Shown piece after piece: positions 24,973 through 34,102 of a stretch of 64,000 bases of DNA; position 1 is the stretch's first letter, and every line of letters begins with the position of its first letter. The notes below the pieces were generated by a model. That model was not told where the DNA came from and made no database searches. It was given only the letters and a program-made list of their open reading frames with translations. A program made the position numbers and the translations under genes. Where the stretch lies: assembly GCA_029261835.1 (NCBI GenBank), contig JAJDAO010000069.1, forward strand, positions 1 to 64,000, in the 5' to 3' direction. The stretch comes from Deltaproteobacteria bacterium (GTDB taxonomy: Bacteria > Myxococcota_A > UBA9160 > UBA4427).

Positions 24973-26331
24973 ATGGAGGAGAGGCGTTTCCGCATTGCGA
25001 TCATAGGCGGCGGCATAGCCGGCGCGGCTGTCGCCGCCTTCTTGCGAGACTCGCTCGGCGAGCGAGTCTCGCTCACTCTCTACGAACGGGAGCCGCGAGT
25101 CGGCGGGCGCCTCATGACCGCTGATATCGGAGGGATCGCGATCGAAGCGGGCGGCACCATCATCCACGAGAGCAATCGCTACATGGTCGATTTCGTGGAT
25201 CGACTTGGCCTGGAGAGGCTGGCCCCGCACCAGCACGAGGGAGCAGAGAGCGATCGCGTTGGCGTTTGGGATGGGCAGCGGCTCGTCTTCGAGACGAGCC
25301 GTTCGCCCTGGCGCACGCGGCTGAGGGCGCTGCGCCGCTACGGCTTGAGCGTACCGCTGCGACTTCAGCGACTCGTGACCCGCAACGTGGCGCAGTGGGC
25401 GGGCATCTACGAGCGACTCTCGCGAGGCGACACCTTCGATTCGCCCGGCGAGATGCTGAGCAAGCTCGGGCTCGCTGAGCTTCTCAGTCTCGATGGGCGA
25501 TCTCACCTGGCCCACAATGGCATCAGCGGCCGCTTCGTGGATGAGTACGCGAGTCCGGTGGGGCGCATCATGTACGGCCAGGACGTCTCGATGCACGGCT
25601 TTGCGACGAGCATCGCTCTCGCGGGCGCCGGGCTCGCGGGCTCTCTCTTCTCAGTCGGCGGCGGCAATGCGCTGGTCTGCGTTCGGCTGCTGGAGATGGC
25701 CGGCGTCGAGGTGAAGCTGCGAACAGCTGTGCGAGCCGTGCAGCGAACAGACGGCTACGTGGTCGAAACCACGGCTGGCGATCGTCAGCCGCACGATGCC
25801 GTCATACTGGCAGCGCCCCTGGAGCTGGCGAATATCGAATTCCGGGGGATCGATCTTCCAACCTCGGCGCTTCGCGAACGCCCCTTCCAGACCACGCACG
25901 CAACCTTCGTGCTGGGACGACCCGACGCCGCCTTCTTTGGTGCAGGCTGCCTCGATGATCTGCCCGAGACGATCCTGACCGTCGAGGACGCTTCGATCCC
26001 CTTCTCCTCGCTGGGCTGGGTGGGGCGCGACGAGAAGGATCGCCGGGCCTACAAGCTCTTCAGCCGCGAGCCCGCAGCGGACGAGCTGCTCGAATCGATC
26101 TTCGAGGAGCGGCGGGAAACGCAGCGCATTCGCTGGGCCGCCTACCCGGTGCTCTCTCCAGCGGTGGACCTGCCCCCCTTCCGGCTGGCCCACCACCTCT
26201 ACTGGGTCGGCGCCATGGAGTTCGCCGCCTCGACAATGGAGACCGAGGCGGTCGCGGCAAGAAACGTCGCCAACCTGCTCGCAGCAGATCTCGTCTCCTC
26301 GAAGGCCGGCCACGGCTCGTCTCTGCCGTAG
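24973..26331 (+). CDS. FAD-dependent amine-oxidase-fold protein, prenylcysteine oxidase-like
   Basis: 452 residues from the ATG at 24973. An FAD-binding GGGIAG motif lies at residues 12-17, followed by YEREPRVGGRL. The distinctive block SPVGRIMYGQDVSMHGFATSIALAGA...SLFSVGGGNALVC closely resembles eukaryotic prenylcysteine oxidase/lyase (PCYOX1), where the matching block reads RMNYGQ...FVGAVSL and WAVEGGNKLVC. That enzyme releases prenyl aldehyde and cysteine from farnesyl- or geranylgeranyl-cysteine. No signal peptide is seen, unlike the lysosomal enzyme. Bacterial relatives are uncharacterised as far as I know; other thioether or amine substrates are possible. Confidence 0.75.
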   Translation: MEERRFRIAIIGGGIAGAAVAAFLRDSLGERVSLTLYEREPRVGGRLMTADIGGIAIEAGGTIIHESNRYMVDFVDRLGLERLAPHQHEGAESDRVGVWDGQRLVFETSRSPWRTRLRALRRYGLSVPLRLQRLVTRNVAQWAGIYERLSRGDTFDSPGEMLSKLGLAELLSLDGRSHLAHNGISGRFVDEYASPVGRIMYGQDVSMHGFATSIALAGAGLAGSLFSVGGGNALVCVRLLEMAGVEVKLRTAVRAVQRTDGYVVETTAGDRQPHDAVILAAPLELANIEFRGIDLPTSALRERPFQTTHATFVLGRPDAAFFGAGCLDDLPETILTVEDASIPFSSLGWVGRDEKDRRAYKLFSREPAADELLESIFEERRETQRIRWAAYPVLSPAVDLPPFRLAHHLYWVGAMEFAASTMETEAVAARNVANLLAADLVSSKAGHGSSLP

Positions 26332-26468
26332 GTGTCCTCCCGCCATGTACGAGACGCCGCTGCGCGCGGATTGCGTGCGATCCTCCGTGTCTGATGTCAC
26401 AGGCTGCAGACTTGATTGCGTCGATCATCAGGAGTTCATCCTGAACGGCGAAAGAGAGAGGGCACCTC

Positions 26469-27923
26469 ATGCAGTCGATCTACCTCTGGCCCGACAACGC
26501 GCTGGCCTCGATCTTCGCGGTCTGGCTGGTCAGCGTTGTCTTCCTGTGGGCCGCTCGTGAGCCGATGCTCAGACTGCTCTCGACTCTGGGCAACGGTCTG
26601 GCCGAGGGTCTGGCTTCGATCGGCGGAAGCTGCGCGGCGGCCGCAAAGGAATTGCAGCAGCGCAGCCGTGAAGTGTTGCTCGCCGCCGGGACGCGAGATG
26701 CCCAGGGCCGGCTGGACCGAGAGCTGCAACGTGTCGATTCCGGCTTCTCCAAGCAGCTAGGCCACTACTCCCAAATCCATCGCCGCCTGGACGACCAGCT
26801 TCTCGCGTTGGAACAGGACTACCAGGCATGCGGCATCGCACCGCTGGAGATCCCCGGCTGGTCGGCGGCCGTAGAGGCGATCGCCGGCATACCACTCTCG
26901 GGCGATCCGAATATCCAGAAGGTGCTCGAAGGCATCAAGAGATCCTCGCAGGACGCCGAGCGCAAGGCCCTGCAGTCCTTTCGGGAAGACTCGGCGCGTC
27001 GCCACAAGACACTCGGGACCATGCTTCCCTGTTGGAAGGCGATTCGCAGCTCACTGACTCGCATGCAGGACAGGGTGGGCCTCGCGCTCGAGAGTTCGGC
27101 ACGGATCAACAGCTTCGTGGAGGACTACGAGAAGCTCCGCCAGAACCGCGAAGAAGCGGCTCGCGCGCTCACCTACTCCGCGACAAAGCTCTGCCTCGTT
27201 GCAGCACTCGTGTTGGGGATCGCGCTCGGCGGCGCCTTCATCAATTTTCAGCTCATCGCATTGCCGATGTCCGAACTCGTGCCGGCAGGCGCTCGTATCG
27301 GAGGTCTTCCGGTCTCCACCATCTCAGCCCTGGTGCTCGTACTGATGGAGGCGGCAATCGGCATCTTTCTGATGGACATGTTGGGTATCACGGAACTCTT
27401 CCCCAAACTCGCAACGATTCCCCGGTCTCGCCGCAGATTGATCCTGGGCCTCGCTCTCGCGGGCTTGTTCTTTCTCGCGGCGGTCGAGAGTTCGCTCGCG
27501 ATCCTGCGCGAGCAGATCGTAGAAGCGGAGGCCGTGCTCAAGCTGTCGCTGGCCGGCGAGGGTCCACGCATCGTGCAGTCCGCCAGTCAGTCCGCGATTC
27601 CAGTCGTGGGCCAGGCGGTGCTGGGCTTCGTTCTACCGTGGGTGCTCGCCCTCGTGGCGGTACCGCTTGAAATGTTGCTCGACAGTGGTCGCCATCTACT
27701 GGCGGCGCTCGGCGTGCTGACGCTGGCCGCGCTCAGCCACCTGGCAAATGGTGGCTCGCATGTGGTGCGCCACGCGAGCACTATGGCGGCAAGCCTCTAC
27801 GACGTCTACGTCAGTATTCCACTGCGAATCGAGGCGCTCGCGCGTGGTGCCGAAGGGGCACGGCAGGACAGACGTTACAACGTTTCCGGCCAGGACAAGG
27901 CACCTGGAGAGGGCGCGATATGA
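26469..27923 (+). CDS. Multi-spanning membrane protein of unknown function
   Basis: 484 residues. One N-terminal transmembrane segment (ASIFAVWLVSVVFLW) is followed by a long Gln/Arg/Glu-rich helical region (about 40-235) that is probably a coiled coil. Four to five more membrane segments follow between about 240 and 430 (CLVAALVLGIALGGAFI, TISALVLVLMEAAIGIFL, LILGLALAGLFFLAAV, GFVLPWVLALVAVPLEMLL, LLAALGVLTLAALSHL). A GAGAGAGGG ribosome-binding site precedes the ATG. Its stop overlaps the start of the lipoprotein gene by four bases (ATGA), so the two are translationally coupled and likely form a complex. No known family was recognised. Confidence 0.8.
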   Translation: MQSIYLWPDNALASIFAVWLVSVVFLWAAREPMLRLLSTLGNGLAEGLASIGGSCAAAAKELQQRSREVLLAAGTRDAQGRLDRELQRVDSGFSKQLGHYSQIHRRLDDQLLALEQDYQACGIAPLEIPGWSAAVEAIAGIPLSGDPNIQKVLEGIKRSSQDAERKALQSFREDSARRHKTLGTMLPCWKAIRSSLTRMQDRVGLALESSARINSFVEDYEKLRQNREEAARALTYSATKLCLVAALVLGIALGGAFINFQLIALPMSELVPAGARIGGLPVSTISALVLVLMEAAIGIFLMDMLGITELFPKLATIPRSRRRLILGLALAGLFFLAAVESSLAILREQIVEAEAVLKLSLAGEGPRIVQSASQSAIPVVGQAVLGFVLPWVLALVAVPLEMLLDSGRHLLAALGVLTLAALSHLANGGSHVVRHASTMAASLYDVYVSIPLRIEALARGAEGARQDRRYNVSGQDKAPGEGAI

Positions 27924-28600
27924 AGGAGTGGTATCGATTCCCAGCCCTGGTGATGGTACTCGTACTTTCATGTCCTCTCGCCTGCAGCGACGACACACGC
28001 TACGACCAGGCAATCTGTGTACTGATTGACGTATCGGGCACGTATGCGGACCAGCGCGAGGAGGTGGTGCGTATCCTCAAGCGCGAGGTGCTGCCTGGCA
28101 TGGAGCCCGGTGACACGCTGCTCGTGATCCGCATCGACGGAGAGAGCTACGAGCGCGACAACCTGGAGGCGCTCCTCACGCTCGACGCCCGACCCTCACA
28201 TGCCAATGCGCAGAAGCTCGCTCTGGCCCGGCAGCTCGATAGCCTTGCCGAGCGGGAAATGGCTACACCCCATACCGACATCCCGGGCGCAATGATGCTG
28301 GGTGGCGAGTACCTGCGCGAGTTGGCAAGCGGTAGTCGCGTCATGCTGGTCTTCAGCGACATGGAGGAGGACCTGGCTCCCGGCACGCGGCGTGGGCTGC
28401 GCGAGGATGAATTCGACGAGGTCTCAGTCGTGGCGATCAACGTGAAGCGACTCCGTGGCGACAACTCCGATCCCGAGGTCTTCCGCACGCGCCTGGCCGA
28501 CTGGGAGCGACGCGTGCTCGCATCCGGTGGTCGCGACTGGCGCACCATCATGGACCCGACGCGGCTGGCCGCTTATCTGGGCGAGATGCGATCGGGATAG
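27920..28600 (+). CDS. Predicted lipoprotein with a von Willebrand factor A-like fold
   Basis: 226 residues. The signal peptide ends in a lipobox-like CPLAC, with Cys22 as the likely lipidation site. CVLIDVSGTY follows, with the first MIDAS residues at Asp37, Ser39 and Thr41 (DxSGT in place of the usual DxSxS). Later strands MLVFSDMEEDLAPG and VVAINVKRL also fit a vWA domain, with the Asp of FSDM as a further metal-ligand candidate. The start overlaps the stop of the membrane-protein gene by four bases. A divalent-metal-dependent protein-binding role at the membrane, together with its neighbour, is inferred. Confidence 0.75.
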   Translation: MKEWYRFPALVMVLVLSCPLACSDDTRYDQAICVLIDVSGTYADQREEVVRILKREVLPGMEPGDTLLVIRIDGESYERDNLEALLTLDARPSHANAQKLALARQLDSLAEREMATPHTDIPGAMMLGGEYLRELASGSRVMLVFSDMEEDLAPGTRRGLREDEFDEVSVVAINVKRLRGDNSDPEVFRTRLADWERRVLASGGRDWRTIMDPTRLAAYLGEMRSG

Positions 28601-28707
28601 CTAGGGGTTGCTCCGCGCTTCTATCGGGGCGATCGTTCAGCGGATCGAAGCGGTCGATTCGCGCTGGCTCGAGGCAAATCCAGGCGAGCTCGCCGAGAGG
28701 AGGCGGC

Positions 28708-30261
28708 ATGAGCGTAGGCTGGAACTCGAGGCGGCTGGAAACGATCTCGCTGGGAGCTTCCCTTGTCTTCCTGGTTTGCGCGGCCGGCTTCACAGCAGCT
28801 GCCGACCAGCGACCGCCGAACATCGTACTGATGCTGAGCGACAATCTCGGCTTCGGAGAGATCGGTGTCTACGGGGGCGGCGCCCTGCGAGGCGCGCCCA
28901 CACCGCGCCTCGACCGCCTGGCCAGCGAGGGCATGCGGTTCACGAACTTCAACGTCGAAGTGGAGTGCACACCCTCTCGCTCCGCACTCATGACCGGCCG
29001 CTTGCCGGTCCGCTCGGGCACCTGGCGGGCGGCTAGCCCGGGCATTCCGGGTGGTCTCGCACCTTGGGAGATAACACTTCCCGAGACGCTCTCCGCCGCG
29101 GGCTACGACACTGCCATCTTCGGCAAGTGGCACCTCGGCGACACACAGAGCCGATACCCCACCGACCAGGGTTTCGACCATTGGTGGGGCTTCCCATTCT
29201 CCACGAACGTGGCCTCCAACACGACCGCGGTCGGCTTCGATTCGGCAGTCGCGAAGGTGCCCTATCTGCTGGAGGGTGAGCGCGGCAAGCCCGTCCGCCA
29301 GGTCGAACCGTACACGCTGGAGAACCGCCCGTTGATCGATCAACGTATCGCCGAGAAGTCCATTGCCTACATTCGCGAACATGCAGGAGATGAACGTCCG
29401 TTCTTTCTCTTCGTGTCCTGGTCGCTGGTTCACCATCCCTACCTGCCCCACCCGGAGTTTTCCAACCGATCGGGCAATGGGAAGTTCGCCGACGTCATGG
29501 TGGAGCATGACTACCGGGTGGGGCAGATTCTCGACGCGCTCGAAGCCGCGGGTATCGCGAACGACACTCTCGTGATCTATGGAAGCGACAACGGTCCCGA
29601 TTCGGCCCACTACCCAGTCGTCTCCAATTCGGGCCCGTATCGCGGTTACCTCGGGAGTGCGTACGAGGGTTCGATCCGGACGCCACTCATGGTGCGGTGG
29701 CCCGGCAAGGTGGCACCCGGCAACACGACCAATGAGATCGTGGCACTGACGGATCTCTACCCCACGCTCGCGAAGCTCGGGGGCGCCGAGATCCCAACCG
29801 ACCGGGTGATCGACGGCGTGGACCAGACCGCACTCCTGCTCGGCGAAACGGATCGATCCGCCCGAGAGAGCGTCCTCGTCTTCTCGGGACGCACGCTGCT
29901 CGCGGTCAAGTGGCGCCGTTTCAAGGTATTCTTCACCGGCGATGATCCCGCACCGCGGGGTCGGTCGTGGCGACGACTGTGGGCCCCGCTCATCTACAAT
30001 GTGGAGCAGGATCCGCGCGAGGAGGTCGAGATCACCATCGACAATCTCTGGATCCTGCAGCCGGTCGTTCGAGAGGTCTACGAGTTCCTCTTCAGCGTCG
30101 AGCAGGAAGGCCTGATTCTTCCCGGAGGCGACGAACCCCAGGAGGCGACCGTCGAAATCCCCTTCCAGAGTCAGGACGAAATCGACCGGAGCATGTCGGC
30201 GATCAAGTGGAAGTTCATGAGGAAGAAGGTCGAGAAACTGATCCCGTTCGTTGGCGAGTAG
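28708..30261 (+). CDS. Exported arylsulfatase-family sulfatase
   Basis: 517 residues. An N-terminal signal peptide (SLGASLVFLVCAAGFTAAA) precedes the sulfatase start PNIVLMLSDNLGFGEIG. The formylglycine motif is CTPSRSALMTGR, with Cys87 the residue oxidised by formylglycine-generating enzyme in Cys-type sulfatases. GKWHLGD and the later YGSDNGPDS metal-binding block are present. The second metal-binding Asp of the usual DD pair is Asn (SDN). A GAGGAGG ribosome-binding site precedes the ATG, and a glycosidase-like gene follows after six bases. Periplasmic or outer-membrane desulfation of a glycan or aryl sulfate is likely. Confidence 0.92.
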   Translation: MSVGWNSRRLETISLGASLVFLVCAAGFTAAADQRPPNIVLMLSDNLGFGEIGVYGGGALRGAPTPRLDRLASEGMRFTNFNVEVECTPSRSALMTGRLPVRSGTWRAASPGIPGGLAPWEITLPETLSAAGYDTAIFGKWHLGDTQSRYPTDQGFDHWWGFPFSTNVASNTTAVGFDSAVAKVPYLLEGERGKPVRQVEPYTLENRPLIDQRIAEKSIAYIREHAGDERPFFLFVSWSLVHHPYLPHPEFSNRSGNGKFADVMVEHDYRVGQILDALEAAGIANDTLVIYGSDNGPDSAHYPVVSNSGPYRGYLGSAYEGSIRTPLMVRWPGKVAPGNTTNEIVALTDLYPTLAKLGGAEIPTDRVIDGVDQTALLLGETDRSARESVLVFSGRTLLAVKWRRFKVFFTGDDPAPRGRSWRRLWAPLIYNVEQDPREEVEITIDNLWILQPVVREVYEFLFSVEQEGLILPGGDEPQEATVEIPFQSQDEIDRSMSAIKWKFMRKKVEKLIPFVGE

Positions 30262-30267
30262 AGGGTC

Positions 30268-31848
30268 ATGCACGAGTTCAGCTTCGACTTCAACGACCCC
30301 GTCTTCGATGTCTACGGGTGGCGCCTGTCACTCCAGGTGATCTCACCGGAGAACACCTACGGCCTGCCATCCGTGCAAGTGGAACCTGCGGACGGCGGCG
30401 TCAGGATCCGGACACCGCATCTGACCTTTGCGGGAGGCCAGCAGGTCAGGCAGGGCACCGCGTCGATCGACGCCACGCCCGTGGATGACGGAATCGAGGT
30501 GGCTGTCCGTGCGTCGCTCGAGCCCGAGATTCGCTGCACGAAACTGATCGTGAGCGGACTCCCACGAGGAGAGCTGCTCGGCCACGGGTGGACACGCGAA
30601 CGGATCACGCAGGGCGGTACCACTGTGCACTACCCGATGACGACCCACAGCGCGCTGGTCTTCCTGGCACTGGATGAGAGCAACTACATCTACTTCGAGT
30701 CGCTGGATTCCCGCGTGAGGGCGAAGCGCTTCACCTGCGTGGAACGCGATGGTGCAGTCACGCTCGAGCTGATCCATGAGGATGCCGCAGATGAGATGAC
30801 ATCCTCGACGCAAGCACCACCCTGGCGTATCGGTCGCACGCGGAGCCCGGAGACGATCGTGCGCCGCCACGATTCACATGTGGCAGCCGCCTTTGCACTG
30901 GAAGCCTGGGAAACTCGGACAGACGTACCCGACTGGCTACGACAGGTCTCGCTGGTCGTCGCACTGCACGGAATGCACTGGAGCGGCTACACCTTCAACA
31001 CTTACGATGACATGGCCGAGGCGCTCGATTTCATCGCATCGCGTATCGACGGCAGGCGTGTACTGGCATTCCTGCCGGGATGGGAGGGGCGCTACTACTG
31101 GCAATATGGGAACTACCGGCCGGAACCACTTCTCGGCGGGAGTGCGGGCTTCGCTCGGCTCGCGGCCAAGGCGCGCGGGCTCGGGGTACACCTGATGCCG
31201 ATGTTCGGCGCCAACTGCGTCAACAACCGGCTGCCCGCCTACGAGGAATGGGGCGCACCGGCCGAGCTGCGTTCGCCGTCGGGTCTCGTATTCCAGGGCA
31301 ATCGCCCGGACTGGGACGTCAGTCGCTCTCATGACCCGGGTTGGCAGTCCTGGCTGAACCCAGGAGCGCCCTCTTGGCGTTCACACCTGATCGGGCAGGT
31401 CACCGCGCTCGTTTCGACATACGATCTGCCGGCAGTCTTCTTCGACACACAGCACGTCTGGATCAACGATCCACGGCACGACCTCTACGCCGGACTTCTC
31501 GCACTGCGAGACGAGCTGAGGTCGCGCTTTCCCGATCTGCTCGTCGCTGGCGAGGGCTGGTACGATGCGCTCGGAGCCGTCACGCCGCTTTCACAATCGG
31601 GCCTGCCGGCGATCTGGCCCGAGGGGTTTGCGCGCTACAACCGCAGCTTCCTGCACCTATCGGCCGGCGACCCTTCGCGCGACAGCACGGGGGTGCACGA
31701 GCTGGGAAGAGACCCATTCCGACTCGCGCCCGAGGAACGCCACATCCTTCCTACGCTGACCGTCGTGGACGGCACCCTGACGGACGGACGTGAAGGTATC
31801 GAGCGGGTCATCGCGCAGGCCCATGCGTACGCCAAGCGTTGGCTATGA
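30268..31848 (+). CDS. Glycoside-hydrolase-like protein (beta-sandwich plus TIM barrel)
   Basis: 526 residues without a signal peptide. The N-terminal 210 residues are beta-rich, like the supersandwich domain of alpha-galactosidase-type enzymes. From about 225 the sequence reads as a TIM barrel: VVALHGMHWSGYTFNTYDDM, VLAFLPGWEGRYYWQYGNY, GVHLMPMFGANCVNN, AVFFDTQHVW and DLLVAGEGWYDALG. Acidic residues at the last two strand ends (Asp in FFDTQ, Glu in AGEGWYD) are candidate catalytic residues. It resembles the DUF6259/GH36-like group but I cannot fix the family. It starts six bases after the sulfatase stop, which argues for joint handling of a sulfated carbohydrate. Confidence 0.7.
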   Translation: MHEFSFDFNDPVFDVYGWRLSLQVISPENTYGLPSVQVEPADGGVRIRTPHLTFAGGQQVRQGTASIDATPVDDGIEVAVRASLEPEIRCTKLIVSGLPRGELLGHGWTRERITQGGTTVHYPMTTHSALVFLALDESNYIYFESLDSRVRAKRFTCVERDGAVTLELIHEDAADEMTSSTQAPPWRIGRTRSPETIVRRHDSHVAAAFALEAWETRTDVPDWLRQVSLVVALHGMHWSGYTFNTYDDMAEALDFIASRIDGRRVLAFLPGWEGRYYWQYGNYRPEPLLGGSAGFARLAAKARGLGVHLMPMFGANCVNNRLPAYEEWGAPAELRSPSGLVFQGNRPDWDVSRSHDPGWQSWLNPGAPSWRSHLIGQVTALVSTYDLPAVFFDTQHVWINDPRHDLYAGLLALRDELRSRFPDLLVAGEGWYDALGAVTPLSQSGLPAIWPEGFARYNRSFLHLSAGDPSRDSTGVHELGRDPFRLAPEERHILPTLTVVDGTLTDGREGIERVIAQAHAYAKRWL

Positions 31849-31865
31849 CGACCCGCTCATGCAGC

Positions 31866-32099
31866 CTACGAGGTGGCTGCCGAACCCGGCTCGCTTGAAC
31901 TGTCGGACGACGCGTTGGCCACACGAGCGTGTTCGAAGAACTGCTCACACATGGTTTTGCACGGTAGCTCGATCCCACCGTCGCGGCGTCTGCCGAGTAC
32001 GAACATGACGCTGCCCGCCATCAGGCCCAGCAGTGCGAATGTCGCGAGAATGCCGAGGGGAACAGCAACTGCGATCGAAGCGATGAGTCCCCAGTCCAT
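31866..32099 (-). CDS. Small single-pass membrane protein
   Basis: 77 residues. One strongly hydrophobic segment (LIASIAVAVPLGILATFALLG) near the N-terminus is followed by a short basic stretch and a polar C-terminus with a CKTMC motif, perhaps a metal or disulfide site. The perfect AGGAGGT ribosome-binding site five to six bases before the ATG is the main reason to call it real. It converges on the glycosidase-like gene. No function recognised. Confidence 0.65.
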   Translation of the reverse strand: MDWGLIASIAVAVPLGILATFALLGLMAGSVMFVLGRRRDGGIELPCKTMCEQFFEHARVANASSDSSSEPGSAATS

Positions 32100-32284
32100 G
32101 AGTCACCTCCTATTCGTCCGACTCGTTCACGGCCGGCTCTGCAGATAGGACGTGGGCAGACGGAAAAGCGTTACGCCGGGAAGGCTCCGCTGAGGGGATC
32201 GGCCCGCGCGCTGCGGCCGGTCGCTTCGCCGATCTCATGGCGGCCTGGTACCATGCCGCCAATCCAAGAGGGGAGAGTGTACGC

Positions 32285-32851
32285 ATGGCCGAGCACGTCT
32301 GTCCCTGGTGGCTGGGGCGCCTGTTGGCGAGCCCCGTCCGGCGGCTGTTTCAGCAGCCCGAACGAATCCTCGAGCCCCATCTGAGAGAGAATATGCGGGT
32401 GCTCGAGCCGGGATGTGCGATGGGCTTCTTCAGCCTTCCGATGGCGCGAATTGTCGGGCCTCGGGGGCGGGTTATCTGCGTGGACCTCCAGCCCCGCATG
32501 CTGGATTCGCTGCGCGGGCGGGCTGAGAAGGCTGGCCTCGCCGGGCGGCTGGAGTTTCGCGAATGCGATTCAAAGAGCCTGGGAATCGATGATCTCGCCG
32601 AGACCATCGACTTCGCGCTCGCGTTTGCCATGGTGCACGAGGTGCCCGATCCGGCAGCCCTGCTCTCGCAGGTGAGCCGATCACTGGTAGCCGGTGGACG
32701 CCTCCTGCTGGTGGAGCCCCGCGGCCACGTCCGCGCCGAGGCGTTCGAGACAACGGTGGCACTGGCATCTGCCACCGGGCTCGCCGTGGTCGAGCGGCCG
32801 GCGGTTTTTGGGAGCCACAGCGCGCTGCTGGAGAAGCCCCGCAGCGCCTAG
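32285..32851 (+). CDS. Class I SAM-dependent methyltransferase
   Basis: 188 residues from the ATG at 32285, which has a GGGGAGAG ribosome-binding site; an earlier in-frame ATG at 32237 has none. The SAM-binding motif I is VLEPGCAMGFFSLP and motif II is RVICVDLQPRML, with the later LAFAMVHEVPD and GGRLLLVEP blocks of the Methyltransf_11/25 group. The small size and CAMGFF motif resemble the UbiE/arsenite-methyltransferase-like set. The short N-terminus HVCPWWLGRLLASP is typical of a family that often sits next to lipid genes. It ends three bases before the convergent BtrH-like gene. Substrate unknown. Confidence 0.85.
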   Translation: MAEHVCPWWLGRLLASPVRRLFQQPERILEPHLRENMRVLEPGCAMGFFSLPMARIVGPRGRVICVDLQPRMLDSLRGRAEKAGLAGRLEFRECDSKSLGIDDLAETIDFALAFAMVHEVPDPAALLSQVSRSLVAGGRLLLVEPRGHVRAEAFETTVALASATGLAVVERPAVFGSHSALLEKPRSA

Positions 32852-32854
32852 CAG

Positions 32855-33904
32855 TCAACTCGCCACGCCGACTCGGTCCGCCAAGCGGCTGAAGAGTTCG
32901 TCCTCGAGCTGCGCGACCTTCACGGCGTGCTCGGCGGCCTGCTTCCAGTGCTCGGCATCGGCCCCTTCCTGCGCCGCCGCAGCAAGACAGTGGCTTAGGG
33001 CCGTCCAGCCGTCGGCCGCACGCGTCGCCAACGTCGAGGCGCCCTCGGGCACGAGCCGTGCGTCGATCGCCCGTGCCCAATCGAGGAAGCCGGCGTAGAG
33101 CCGACGAAAGTTGCCTCCACCGTTGCCGAACTTCTCGATGCAGCTGGCGTTGAACTGCGCGACCCAGCGCGCGTCCTCGCGCTCCGCCCAGGCCGGCAGC
33201 TCCTGTGCGAGCCGCCGAATACCCGAGACGCCTGAGGTCACACGCCTGTCGTTTGGAAGCTTGATACCCGCGCTCTCGCTGAACTCCGTACCGTCACCGA
33301 TCATTCGCCGCGCCGTTCGCTGGATCGCCAGCCGGGCGGCATCCGTAAGAGTTCTGCCCACCTCGGTGCCGTGGAAGCGACCCCAAAGGTTGTGCGTCGA
33401 CATGCCGTCCTGCGGGTTGCGGCTGCTCGCCAAGGCACTGTAGGAGCAAGCCTCGGGCTCCGGGCGAATGCGGTCTGCGATGAAGGCCTTCTCGATCTCG
33501 TCGTCGAAGCCCAAGAGCACGAATCGGTGAGCCGGAAAATGGACCTTGTACTCACGATAGTCGAGGTGGAAGATGTCTCCGCTGAGCATCGTCGGCCGAC
33601 CGGCAAGCACTTCCTCTCTCACGATCTTCCAAGCCTCCGCATCGTCCGGCTCCACACACTCGCGATAGTCGATGCCAAGCGCCGAGGCGACATCGATCTC
33701 GAGGGTCGCTGGTCGGCCGAAGACAGCCACATCGGGATCCATATCGACGCCGCTCAGGAAGATACAGTCCACACCCGAGCCCAGACCGAGTACCGCGGGC
33801 TCGGGCAGCCGAAGGCCACAATAGTGATTGAGCAGGCCGCGCATTGCGACGCTGCCACAGTGCTCGCCTGGAAAGCTCTCGTAGCCCGCGATAAGCGTCT
33901 TCAT
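32855..33904 (-). CDS. BtrH N-terminal-domain / DUF4872-like protein
   Basis: 349 residues from the ATG at 33904, preceded by GGAGG six bases upstream. The N-terminus GYESFPGEHCGSVAMRGLLNHYCG with nucleophile candidate Cys16, then LGLGSGVDCIF, matches the BtrH_N domain; the helical C-terminal half fits the DUF4872 region that usually follows. BtrH transfers the acyl side chain from an acyl carrier protein to an aminoglycoside in butirosin biosynthesis; related domains act as Cys acyltransferases or peptidase-like enzymes. No carrier protein or aminoglycoside gene is nearby, although a glycan cluster begins at 34103. A Cys-dependent acyl transfer is a reasonable inference. Confidence 0.7.
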   Translation of the reverse strand: MKTLIAGYESFPGEHCGSVAMRGLLNHYCGLRLPEPAVLGLGSGVDCIFLSGVDMDPDVAVFGRPATLEIDVASALGIDYRECVEPDDAEAWKIVREEVLAGRPTMLSGDIFHLDYREYKVHFPAHRFVLLGFDDEIEKAFIADRIRPEPEACSYSALASSRNPQDGMSTHNLWGRFHGTEVGRTLTDAARLAIQRTARRMIGDGTEFSESAGIKLPNDRRVTSGVSGIRRLAQELPAWAEREDARWVAQFNASCIEKFGNGGGNFRRLYAGFLDWARAIDARLVPEGASTLATRAADGWTALSHCLAAAAQEGADAEHWKQAAEHAVKVAQLEDELFSRLADRVGVAS

Positions 33905-34102
33905 GTAGGTCCTCCAGCGTGATGCCAACGAGATACGATGAACAGGGGCTGCCACGGGTGCTCTCCCGAAGTCACTCGATTCGGGCAACCAGCCGAGCAG
34001 CTCCCGCCCCGCCCGGCAGAGTCTAGCCCGGATTCCGATGAATCCGCTGGAGCTCCGGGCTGGCGGCGGCAAGTGTGGGGCGGTGTTGGCAACTAGAGGC
34101 GA

